This document shows positions 11,172 through 22,000 of a stretch of 64,000 nt of DNA, piece by piece; within the stretch, counting starts at the first letter, position 1, and each line of letters begins with the position of its first letter. Where the stretch lies: contig CM060732.1 of NCBI GenBank assembly GCA_030704615.1, positions 68,553,053-68,617,052 on the forward strand, read 5' to 3'. The position numbers and the translations under genes were made by a program. The notes beneath the pieces were generated by a model. That model made no database searches and was not told the origin of the DNA. It saw nothing but the letters and a program-made list of their open reading frames with translations. The stretch is from Takakia lepidozioides (lineage: Eukaryota; Streptophyta; Takakiopsida; Takakiales; Takakiaceae).

Positions 11172-13443
11172 TCAAAACTGCAAATCATCATTCGTACCTT
11201 CTGCATATGATGGCCCACCTTCCGGTTGTCCAGCTATTGGCTGTCCAGCTAAATATAGCTCAGGATGAGAGAACAAATGTCTGAAGTTTGTGGAGTTCTT
11301 CCACAAAGATATGGCCTCAATCAAAACAGGTTGACATGCCTGCACACTTGGCCCTTCCAAAGCAACACGAAGCACACTTTCCAAGTTCTTTGTTTTCAAC
11401 TTGTTTCGAAATTTAGTTTTGATTGAGTTTTGAACTGAGAATGCCCTCTCACATGCGGCAGTGCTTACACATTGAACTCGAGCAATTTCAGAAAGCACAA
11501 GCAAGTTTTCATACTTCATCGTTAGATAAAGGTTCCAAGTCACCATGCCCCAAAGATCCTTGACAGTTTTCTCCATCCACTCGGTACTTGCCTGTAGTTT
11601 GAAAGCAAAGAACTCTCGTTTCACCGCTGCTATGTCAACAAGGGCAGGCAATGTCCTTCCTGCAATATGTCTTTCGACACCATAGTGCGCACATAATATT
11701 TCCAACTCTACTACACCCCAAATCTGGCAACTTGCTAACCCCACTTGCCTAGTTGGTAGGTTACATGGACTCAATATTTTGAATGCACTTACAACTCCGT
11801 TGTCCTCAAATCTGGCATCCAAAGCATTGCAAACAGCCTCTGCATAAAGCTTTTGGAAGATAAGTGCTGCCTCCAAATCACCCCCCATCCTCTCTCGTGT
11901 CATTTGTACACATGAAAATTGGATCCCCTAATCTCAGAGGCTAGCCGCCTCAAATACCCACCAGGAGGACCAAATTCCGGAATGATGTGATAACCCATTT
12001 CCTCATTGAAGGTGGATTGGTTCAAATCCGTGCTATCCTCAATGAAAAACATTCGTATTTGTGCAATCTCTGTCTTAACTATGGACCCAATGCTGGTTAC
12101 ATCCACAAACTTCCATTGGAACACACGTGAGAGTAGAGATAGACCGTGCAACATATCAGCCAAAAAATACAAGACATAAATCATTTTGAATGACCTAATC
12201 TTGTTATACAAAAGAGGGGCTGATCCATCATCATTGGCAACCAGCACATCTCTAAAATTCGTGACAACACTCTCAAGACTATCACAAAGCGATGTCACGG
12301 CCTGCCACCTAGATAACCAACGAATCTTGTGAAACCTTTTGAGGCACTTTTGAGCATCATTAAGCTCGGTCTGCAAAGCTTGCAAGGTTGCCTTACGCTT
12401 AGATTATTTGCGAAAATGACCAGCAAGAGAGTTCAAAAGTGTGTCAACCTCATTTGAAATAAGATGACATGCTGATGTCTTGGCAGCTTCTAATGCTGCC
12501 AAGTTGGTCCTATGTGCTACGCAATGGACGGCCAACATAAAGGGGTTTACCTTTTGCTTAAGACGAGCAGCCACGCCGGATCGAGCCCCCACCATGGTTG
12601 CTGCCCCATCTGAACCAAACCCCAAAAACTTATCTACATCCAAACCCCACTCTTTCAAACTAGTTAGTAAACACTCATATATCATTGCGGCATCCTTCTT
12701 GCCATCAATAATCTGAAGTAATCCCAAAAACAGAGTGACTGACAAACCCTCTTCAACAAAAGAAGCAAAAACAACAAGATGACCGGTCACTGAAATGTCA
12801 GTTGACTCATCATCATGATTCCATTGTACTTGGAATCTTTCACTCTATCCAACACCTTTTTCTGAACAACACATGAGATACAATACAATATATCAGCACA
12901 TGACTTCTCATCATGGTACAGTTTCTGGGTAATACAAGCTTTGAGAGTAACCAAAAGTTGACACAAACCTGGAAATTTGCTAAATGGCAAGGCCTCCAAA
13001 CCAATGTAGTAAGCAACTTGGAAAAGAGCCAAAACATCATCATCACAAGCTCGATTAGCACTAGCTATGGCTTTTTCCATGGCTTTCTTACCAGATTGTA
13101 GGGCCCAAGAGAACTTACGATGCTCTTCTGACCTAGCATGGTCTTGGAATGAACTCACCTTGACATTGACAGAACCAGCATTTGCAAAGACTGTCCTCCC
13201 TCCTTTCCCTCTACAAACTTTACAAAAAACCCTACCTAGATCATGGTTAAACTCAATCCAATCAAATTGAGTTTACCAAACATCTTTCCATGCTTTCAAG
13301 GCTGCCTCTACACTATTCGATGGCTTGTCCATACCACTTGAAGATGAGGCAGGGGGGACAGCGGAAGGAGACTCCTCATCACAATCACCAGTGCGACCAG
13401 CCCTAAATAACATATTTCTTAGATTCCTTTGGCGCTTGGCCAT
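11172..13443 (-). pseudogene. hAT superfamily transposase (ZNF862-like), inactive
   Basis: Minus-strand transposase from ATG 13443. Order: a short N-terminus (MAKRQRNLRNMLF); a BED/TTF-like zinc finger (VFCKVCRGKGGRTVF ... HARSEEHRK); the catalytic DESTDIS motif near 12805; FGSDGAATMVGARSGVAARL and VHCVAHRTNLAAL near 12600-12500; IRWLSRWQAVTSL near 12310; and the C-terminal dimerisation region STAACERAFSVQNSIKTKFR near 11450. Breaks: in-frame TAA at 13273-13275, loss of one base just before DESTDIS, in-frame TAA at 12404-12406, and a frameshift near 11900-11930. The protein is otherwise complete, so decay is recent. Terminal inverted repeats were not found. Confidence 0.9.
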
Positions 13444-13500
13444 AGCCAAGACCTTACAAAATACAAATTTATAGCACGGAAATTGCAACAAGGAAGGGCC

Positions 13501-14205
13501 AGCGAGTGCAAGTAGGCGGGAGCGTCGGCAACACATCAACATACAGCCAGTGATAAGTGCGAGCCCCGGCAGGTGAGCTGTGGACTTAGCAAAGAACGAG
13601 TGCAAGGCCTGCCAACTGCCTGAAGCAAATCAGAAAATAGAAGGGGAGGTGGGTCAGAAATGGGTGGGAGGTGAGATGCAGCCCTCCCAGCTGCCTTTGC
13701 CCGACACAAAATAGACACGGCTTGTGCCTGCTGCAAAGCAACAGAAACTGTGGTCGAAAGAACGGTAGAAGAACCGAAGGGAGAGGCCTACCAATGCCCT
13801 TGCTTTTTACTGCATGATGAGCACAAAGTATGCAGAAAGTCATGTAGCTGTAGACTTCGAAAGGCAAAAGTCATAACCTCTCACTAGGAAAAGCAATGAC
13901 ATAACCAAATGAAACAAAGACTCATGCCTGGGCCTTGAAGTGTGGTAGCACGCAGCGAGTGCAAGCAGGCGGGAGCGTCGGCAGCACATCAACATACAGC
14001 CAGTGGTAAGTGCGGGCCCGGCAGGTGAGCAAAGGACTTAGCAAAGAACGAGTGCAAGGCTGAAAACATGCCTGGGCCTTGAAGTGTGGTAGCACGCAGC
14101 GAGTGCAAGCAGGCGGGAGCGTCGGCAGCACATCAACATACAGCTAATGGTAAGTGCGGGCCCGGCAGGTGAGCAAAGGACTTAGCAAAGAACGAGTACA
14201 AGGCT
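13501..14205. repeat. 144-bp tandem repeat plus a diverged copy
   Basis: Two adjacent copies of a 144-bp unit starting CATGCCTGGGCCTTGAAG lie at 13923-14066 and 14067-about 14205. They share the core AGCGAGTGCAAGCAGGCGGG. A partial, more diverged copy of the core is at 13501-13613, next to the 5' end of the hAT transposase. The sequence does not encode a recognisable protein; it may be 5' subterminal DNA of the hAT element, but that is inference. Confidence 0.8.
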
Positions 14206-14404
14206 CTTCTAGGGTTTGCCCCCAACCACCCTGGCTCCGTCCGTTGGATGTAACCAGGCCTGGGCCCTGGCATGCTGGATTTCCGCCACGTGGCAAGGCT
14301 CTTCTAGTCTCTTCTAGGGTTTGCCCCCAACCACCCTGACCTCGTCCGTTGGATGTAACCAGGCCTGGGCCCTGGCATGCTGGATTTCCGGCACGTGGCA
14401 GCAT
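14204..14404. repeat. 105-bp tandem repeat, two copies, each with a G-box
   Basis: Copies starting CTCTTCTAGGGTTTGCCC lie at 14204-14308 and 14309-about 14404. Each ends with a CACGTGGC G-box/ABRE-like hexamer context (around 14287 and 14391). The G-boxes could be promoter elements, but no gene starts close by on the plus strand, so they may be incidental to the repeat. Confidence 0.75.
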
Positions 14405-14733
14405 TCAACGGCCATTTTCCGTTTTCTTATAAGATAAGAACGGCTGGAATCCGTCCAGGCGTGCCAACTAAGGCATATTTCCGGCATTTACTGATACGGA
14501 AAGGCAAAAATCCGTCCTCTGAGTCAGGCACTCGGATGATTTCCTCTTGGGCCATTTTTTCCGTCGGTTCATTTTCCGGAGGTTTCATGTCATACCCGGA
14601 AATTCCAGGATGGCATTCGGCTGGCATGTAACTGGCTGCCGGTTCTTCCCGTTCATTGGTTGTGAAGATACCGACTGACCATATTCTGCTGAATACACCA
14701 GACCCGACCACATCCTATACTCAGGGATGCGTA

Positions 14734-14759
14734 GGCGTGAGCGCAGCTGCGCTCACGCC
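14734..14759. repeat. 26-bp perfect palindrome
   Basis: GGCGTGAGCGCAG followed directly by its reverse complement, with no loop. It lies at the start of a segment (14734-14990) that resembles, in composition and in GATGAATG-type repeats (14937-14980), the right end of the SWIM transposon at 59.7-60.05 kb. It may be a terminus of a related element. Confidence 0.8.
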
Positions 14760-14989
14760 ATGTCACCTTGCGCCCACGCCACATCACCTGGTTCACTCCA
14801 CGTCATCGCGTTTAAACGTCGCGTCACTGCGCCGAGGAAGAAGCGGAGTGTATGTCCGCGGAAGAGCACCCTTAACTGCGGAAACAAGTTGGACGACATA
14901 ATAAAAAGACGTGGTCATTCCCACCTGAAAGCAACAGATGAATGCAGGATGGATGAATGTAGAGTGGATGAAAATAGACATGTGGAGGA

Positions 14990-16000
14990 CTGTCCATGAT
15001 CAAACATAATTTTCTGACAATCTCTCTTCCATAGCCTATAAGAGGTAAGGTGGCAGCGATTATAGTGTTAATATCATCCATGTTAATATCATCCATGCAC
15101 TGATCTTTGTCTCCAGTCTGCACCCTCAATTGGAGCCACAACAGGCAAGATGGAGAAGTGGATCATAAAAGAGATGAATGTGTGAGCTCCATCAAAAGGC
15201 TACAGAGAAAGCACAATACAGAGGTTGCAGATATCCTTGTAGCATCCATTGCAAGCACTTTTATTGATGGATCAGTCCCGTCCCTCCTGCAAACCAAAGA
15301 ATTTTAGTATCTGTCCAACTGTTTAGTACCAGGGAATGCCCCTCTCCGACCCGTTTGTTGGAGGCCTGGCAGAAACGGCGAGGGGAGGCAATTCCCTAGC
15401 TAAGGGATGCGGATGATTCTTCATACGTTAAAAGCAGGTGTGGCAGATACTGCCACTTTTTCGGCCGAATTCTCGGGCAGAATCGGCAGAGATGGCCGAT
15501 TACGCTCCGAGGGCGGCAGACATATCCCCAGCCCCATGTCATTAGTCATCAACCCATACTTCGTCCTCAGTAGCTCGCCCCGTTTATATCCTCTCCGGGG
15601 CTCTGAATCTGGGCAATCGATATGGGATAATCGAACCTCAATCATATTGCGCCACGTAGCGGCGAGAATCCGCCACACTTGCTTTTAAAGCCAGTGAACG
15701 GGCCGCGTTGGCCGATTCTGCCCTGTGCGCGGCCTTTGGGCTCGCCCAAAGGCCGCTTACAGGGCAGAATCGGCCAAACACGGCCCGTTCTCTAGTACGT
15801 ACTAACTACTTTTATGCATGTCGTCGTCCAGAATCCAGAATCGGCAGGACCTGCTCTTTGCGTGGGCCGATTACAGAGATGTGTCGAGGGTTGTAGATGA
15901 TGGGCATTCGGTATTCCATGCACAAACATATTGCGTGGTCTAATCGACTGGCAGAAGCCACAGAGTAAAGGCGTCATACTAACGATTCTCGGGGACATGG
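14990..16000. other. Repeat-rich intergenic DNA, no gene recognised
   Basis: 15108-15305 is open on the plus strand for about 66 codons with no recognised motif. 15420-15900 is GC-rich and carries the motif CAGAATCGGC or its complement repeatedly (near 15479, 15713, 15763 and 15835), centred on a large hairpin. A short perfect palindrome AGTACGTACT lies at 15794-15803. Confidence 0.4.
15696..15790. repeat. 95-nt near-perfect hairpin (arms about 46 nt, 2-nt loop)
   Basis: Left arm 15696-15741 starts GAACGGGCCGCGTTGGCCG; right arm 15744-15790 is its reverse complement with about three mismatches and one single-base bulge. The loop is TC. The arms contain GCCGATTCTGCCCTG and CAGGGCAGAATCGGC. 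It looks like the core of a foldback-type element; no encoded protein. Confidence 0.9.
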
Positions 16001-16009
16001 GATCCCAAC

Positions 16010-16300
16010 TTGCCACAGAGGATCTCTCTCGTGATGTGCCTGCAAGTGTGAATGAAGCTTCAAGTTTGAGGAATCAAGCAAAGATTCTATCAGGTTGTTA
16101 AAAAAGAAAATGAAAAAGAATCCATTTTAGAGAGGCAGGTTGCCTCACTTGCTTTCTTTGTGAGGGCAAACAATCGAGATGCAAGGTTCCTGGCAGCAAA
16201 ACTGGAGGGCTTCATGCAGATTTTGTTTGTAACAAGAGAGGAGGAATGGAGGGGGAGCCCTCGTCTTACAAGGTATGCGGTTGAGAGTCTGCTTGATAGT
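16010..16300 (+). other. Protein-like fragment of unknown family
   Basis: On the plus strand GSQLATEDLSRDVPASVNEA then SSLRNQAKILSG (to about 16096) is followed, one frame away, by KENEKESILERQVASLAFFV then RANNRDARFLAAKLEG (about 16108-16212). The combination reads like a helical or coiled-coil protein interrupted by a frameshift or a missed splice. It lies just upstream of the first identified INTS1 exon but I cannot link it to that gene. Family unknown. Confidence 0.25.
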
Positions 16301-16622
16301 GTGCTCTGAAAGCCTCATAATTGCAGGCGGATATCTTGCTTGGTCTGAGTTGCGTAGATCATTGTTCCGAGCATTTTTTTCTTTCCCAGGGTAGGTGTCT
16401 GCGCCAGGGATGAAGCTGTAGCATGCGAATTCTGTACGAGCACAACTGTGGACAAGACGAGTCATTGGCACACTATTGGTAAAGGAAAAAGAAAAAGGAG
16501 ACAAAGAAATGCAGCAGTGCTATGGGTCTGATCAGCGTCACTAAGGTAGTCCCCACAATTTGGATTGACGCTGTTTATCAGTGACGTATAAATGACAGAG
16601 CTGTTGGCGTTGGATCTTGCAG

Positions 16623-19024
16623 CGTAAGTCCGATGGAACTGAAGAAAGCTCTGACGCAATTCGCAGAGCTAAGATCCGACGCATCTCTCCTGCGGGAAGG
16701 AGGGAAGACGAGCAGGTCCCAGCGGGAAATCTTGACTTGAACAGCACCCCGTTGGGCTTTGATTTGAATGCCCCTGTCACTGAGGAAGACCTCTCTCAAG
16801 GTGGTAGTGGGTGGCTGAGCCCACAAGATGAAGTCGAGAGCAAACCAGAGATTTCCGAGAAAGAATTGGCACCTCTGGAAACTGCGCGTGCGCCTAAAAT
16901 CGAACCCAATGACGATTCTACGATGGTAGACGCAGAATCTGCATCTGCTATCCCTGCAGGAAAAGTCGAGGAGGGTTATGAGTTTCCATGTGCGAAGGCA
17001 GAAGAAGAGGAAGGAATTTCCAAAGTGAGGCTCAAAGTGGAGGGGCAATCAAACCAGATTGAGCAGCAGACTGTGAAAGAGGAGGTTGACGTGTCAGAGG
17101 TTAAGCCACCAGTGGTAGTTCCAGCGATTTTGCGGCGACCATTTGAACCTGTATCCTCCTATTGTTGGCATGGTTTTGATTGACTTTGAAGTCTATGAGG
17201 CTCATTTGAGGAAGAAAGGAAAACACTCTTAAGTCCACTGGCGATGAAGAAGGAACCATTGAGAATTAATTCTGCTGGGCTGTCATTGTCTTAATATCCC
17301 GTGCCCCAGTGAGTGCATGTTTGATATGGGTCTGAGTTGTATTGGGCACTCTTCAAAGCGATGTATACCATGTATGGACTTCAATCTGGGACACTATGTG
17401 GGTCACTATCTGGCAGGCCCATTCCCTGTTGCATGGTGGACCTTAAGCTCTGAGCCTCTCCTGGGCTGGCTGAATTTCAGTGTGGAAGTTCTTTGTGGAT
17501 GACTTGTTTAAACCCTGTATTTGTCTCTTGTGCGTTTGTTCCCAGTGAGCTGTCCTTGACCAGGCACTTTTTCCAGGCAACGACTCTTGGCTTTGATGAA
17601 GGTAATTCATCATATATCTCCACTATCTACACATTGGAGTTTTGAGCAATTTTTGAGATAGTATGAACACCTCAAATTTTTAAACCCTAAACCCTGAGTT
17701 CAAAGTGGGGCTGTGACAAAAGTTCACAGCCTGATTCAATGCTGAATTGACTCAGATCACAATTATGGCTGCTTCAAACCCAGGGTACTATCAGCTGAGT
17801 GCCTGTGGGTTATGCGTCAGATTGGCTCTACAAGGATGTTGGATGGCTTCCCTCCTTTGCATAGAAGAGTATTGGGGCAGACTTAACTCTTCAATTAGTT
17901 ACCTTACCTTGTTTCCACCATCTCTGATCCTTTTACCTGATAACCTTTTACCATATTAGTGGGTGTGTATTGGACTCCAGAGTGTCCACTATTGGAAAAA
18001 GGTTGTTTAACTCCCCTTGATGATAAGCTTTCTGGCCTTCTTGCAGATTTAGATATAATAAGATCTGTGTGGAGTGCGTGGGAGCAAGAAGACACAGAGG
18101 CTCTGGACAATACTTTGGCGGGTACTCTGGAAGAATTAGCAAAACATCCGCTCAGTCCTAGTCGGTACCATGTTCTTAGTTGCTTATACATCTCCAAAAA
18201 ACTTCCAGAGGCATTCAGTCTCCCTCGGACGTTAAAGGTGACTGAGGCTTCTTATCCTAGGTCCCAATCATGGCCATAATCTGCTGAAGCTTTTAGGCAC
18301 ATGCAAGGAGCAAAGATAGATGCCACATTGCAGCCTTCCTTGTCTACTTTGCATGTTCTTATCCTCAGTTGTGAAAATGGCACAAATGTACATGACTTGT
18401 TGTTTACCTTTTTGTTTTTTGTTTGCTCCTCTGAATTCAATATAGGTGTTGCTTGGGTTCTTGGAGTCTGCTGGGGCTCAGCCAGTAATGAAGCGCCAGA
18501 TTATGCAGCCTGTGCTGGCCTGCAAGCTTCTTTACCGGGCATTCACAGCAGAACTTGAATGGCCCATGGAATTTGTCCAGGTATTGTTTTTCCAATCCCT
18601 TACTTTGAGGCTCTCAAATTAACTTTTTGACTTACTGCAAGTAACTGGAGAAGTTGGGGAGCAGGTTGTAGTCATCCTTCACAGGATTTTACTTCAACCT
18701 CACAGTGATACCTACTGACTCTGTATGAGCTGCAGAGTAAGTCAATGGTGCCCTCAAGTGAACTGGCCCCTGGCGCTGGCCATGATGTTTACCTATGGGA
18801 TGCCCAAAGTTCAAAGATAAGGTGTATTCTCATTTGACTAGCCCAAAATTTACATGGTTTGATGGAATGAAGTATGCTGAAGCACTATTTTATGTGGTGG
18901 GACATGCTGGTTTTCTGAACAGGTTTATCTGCTTGATGCTGTGGGTGCCCGTTCTTGGATTGAACACGAAGGGTGTAAGGAGTTTGTCTCAAATTTGCTT
19001 ACAGCTTTTCCTGATGTGGGCCTG
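16623..19024 (+). CDS. INTS1: INTS1 N-terminal exons
   Basis: Exons 16623-17150, 17550-17601, 17981-18237, 18446-18580, 18923-19024. The first is plant-specific and acidic with a basic patch (RRAKIRR) and two DLN motifs (LDLNSTPLGFDLNAP). Then LSLTRHFFQATTLGFDE, the helical repeat DDKLSGLLADLDIIRSVWSA, VLLGFLESAGAQPVMKRQIM and YRAFTAELEWPMEFVQ, and VYLLDAVGARSWIEHEGCKE. These match the animal region LLDEIEAAELEG through VDSPHCKTFVDNIQTAF. A TATAAAT at 16587-16593 could be a TATA box; if so translation would start at an internal Met such as MVDAES near 16923. Confidence 0.85.
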
Positions 19025-22000
19025 GTAAGCTTGAGGTTGGTTTCATACTGGTCGTTTGCATGCATCTTATTGTGGGAACACTTAAAGACTCGTCAATAGT
19101 TCTGAAAGAAGCCTACACAAAGGAAAAAGATAGGAGATTTCTGATCTCCACAAAACCACAAAGTTTATGGGACAGAGTAATGCATAACCAACAAAACATT
19201 ACAACTAATTTTTGCAGGAATGTGCAGGGCCTGAAGGTCAGCGGCTAAGCATTTCTGTTTCTCAAACCTAAATGGGTCTGCCACCTAAGAGATAACAGTA
19301 TGCCCTTGAATCTCATATACATGAGATAAAGAAATAATCTTGTGTCTCACTGCTTGCATGGTGCAGGTCCTATTCTTACACGTTGTAATATTCTGTCTGC
19401 CTGTCTTTTATTCCCCCTGGTAACTAACACATAAATTGAAGGACGTGCTATTCGGAATGTTCCTATTTGGTGCAATATGAACCTGGACCTAAGTTTTGGA
19501 AGGAATGACACCTTCTCGACCTCCTGTTCCATGTGGTCTGGGTGATATAGGATGGTCCCATGGGCTCAGAGGACGCCACTGGAGCAAGGCCAGCAGATTT
19601 ACTGGGGTAAGCACACTGGAAACCTCATAGAGCACATCATGGACTTCCAAAGGCAATTCAATTGTTTGCTTTTCTGTTCATGTCAACAACTTCTGATTGC
19701 TAGCTTGCATTTGCGGATTACATTATTGGAATGCCAAGGCTTTTGTCCGGGATTCTGCTTGGATTTGGTGCTTCTTCCTTGACTCTGCTGTTCAAGGTTA
19801 GCTGCAACCTGTGTCTAGCATTACATGATTTGTCATCCTGCTCATTCAATCTCTATTTCTGCACTGGTGCACCACTGCCATGTTGAACCTTTAGGTCATG
19901 CACTGGTTATATTGGGCCACTCTGGCTTTGCTGCAAAGGAGTGTCCATGCTTTGATTTTCTTCAACTTAGTGTGTTCTTTAAGGCATAAATTGAACAGTG
20001 GCCCATTTACTCACTTTGTTAGCGTATTTTCTCAGGACATAGAGTTGTGGTCCAGTCATACGTGTCTTTTTGGAATATTTCTGATTCCTCACTTCCGTGG
20101 AAATTTTGTTGCCAAACATCAAGCAAACAGGGTGTTCAGTGGTTCCTGAAGATTGCACCAACTATTATCACTTTTCCTTTAGTATGCCCCCACAAGGTTC
20201 TGCTATTCTTGATACTACTGGCTTGTGGATCTGCAGGGTTTGCGGAGAGGCTCAACAGGGCCAGGCTGTCAAAAGTGAAGCCCATTGCGAGGTGAAAACA
20301 ACTCTTGCAAAAGTAAAGGACAATATCTAATAGGAAGAGCTGGTTGGTCTTGCATATATCTCTTCATATGACTGTGTACATGGGTAAGGAATGAGCATGG
20401 AGGTGGAGATGCTGGAGATGAATAGCAAAAATGTACCCTAATGTGGGCTCACTTTGTCTGTGGCTTAATTGAGTTTTCAGGCAGCCATCAAGAGCCGATA
20501 TCCTCGGGAGGAAGTACGACAGAAAGTGCGGACAGAATTTTTGCAGTCCCTTAACCAGCTGTTGGGGGCAGCATCCACCAAGGACAACCCACGCCATCTC
20601 CTGAGGTATGATGTGTGTTTCTGCTTACATTTGAGTCTAACAAGCCAAATTCAATGTGCAGTAGAAAGTACCTTGGTTCTGTGATGCCTTTGATGCTACC
20701 AGTCTGTATGTCAGCCACATTCCTCACTCTGTCATCCCTCAACGTTATAAAGCACCATTTCATTTCATTTCTGTCATTTCAAATCATTACAGCCGTCAAG
20801 AAGTGACGAGGGGTTCAATCTTGTGACATCATTGAATTTCTCAGCTGAGACCATGGGCATTACATTTCATTTCATCTATTCTCTTATTGTCTCAATAAAC
20901 GCTTTGGTATTTTTCGTGGACATCGTGAATGTACAAAATGGAGCTGGCCTGCGAACTTGAAAGGATATACATCCTAAAGACTCAACAGAAGCTTACATAA
21001 TATTGATGAAAAACTGTTATTGTAAGAAAGGTAGCAATATCTCGAACATCAGTTGTGTGTTTGCCTGGCAGGCTGCTGATGCAAGGGGCAGGGTTTGAGG
21101 AGGTGAGGGTGGTGGGCTCCAGCATGCTTGAGGGCTGGCTCAATAACACTGTGCACTTGCGCACTGCCAAGACCCTTCTTGACCGGATTCTTCAGCACAC
21201 ACGTGGCACCAGTGAAAATGACTTCAACACCGTTGCTAATCTGCTTGCCCTTCGGGTCTCCTCATTACAAGCTCCTGGCCAGGTTTCTGATGCCCTGAAT
21301 CCAAGCCCTCTTCATACGGTTTTGTAATCTAGCTGACTAGAATCTTCTATATTAATTGTATGGATTTGAGACAGGCCCTTGGTCGTTGTCATGTTGCTTG
21401 CTTTGTGGCCTTTATATCTGGGGATTGTTTTCCTCTCGTATCCGTCCCTTTCCATCCCCTCATAGGCTTGTTGGCTGTTTCTTCCAGCAGATCAAGACAA
21501 TACACAACAACATATATGCAGACATGATCACCCAGCTAGTGCGACGTAGGCCGGAGTATGCCACCCTTGCCTTGAAGGTATGACATGGCCTCTTCCTTTT
21601 GTCTCTCTCTACCTTGTAGTTTCATTACTGCCTCTTACGCAGTGAAGTTGGCTCTTGAGCAGTGTCTGGAATACCAAACCTTCCGGATCTCATTGTGTGG
21701 TCTAATCCACCATCGTATGAATCACTGACCTGCCTTTTGATATTTAAGGTCAGGCACTGATTTCAGCCTATCCTTGCTGGAAAACCAGTTTTCAGGTGTT
21801 CTAAGTGGCAATCAGATGCACACTAGATGGCGCTTCTAACAAACAGATCTGCCTCCTGACTTTCACATCTTAGGAAGCAACAGTAAAAGTAGGAAGTGCA
21901 CTGCAAGTGAGCAGCTTTCTCATATCTGCAAAACAACTCCATATTCAGACAAGAACTCAAAAATTTCATAGAAGAAAGAGTGGCCCTCACCTGCACCCAT

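Noticed and set aside
16578-17048. 156-codon minus-strand open frame
   Set aside because: Antisense of the acidic first INTS1 exon; its Ser/Leu/Phe-rich composition is the expected mirror of Glu/Lys-rich coding sequence.
20236-20292. Possible additional INTS1 exon (FAERLNRARLSKVKPIA)
   Set aside because: Good acceptor and donor, but its phase does not fit the exon at 20481, while 19024 and 20481 join in phase without it.
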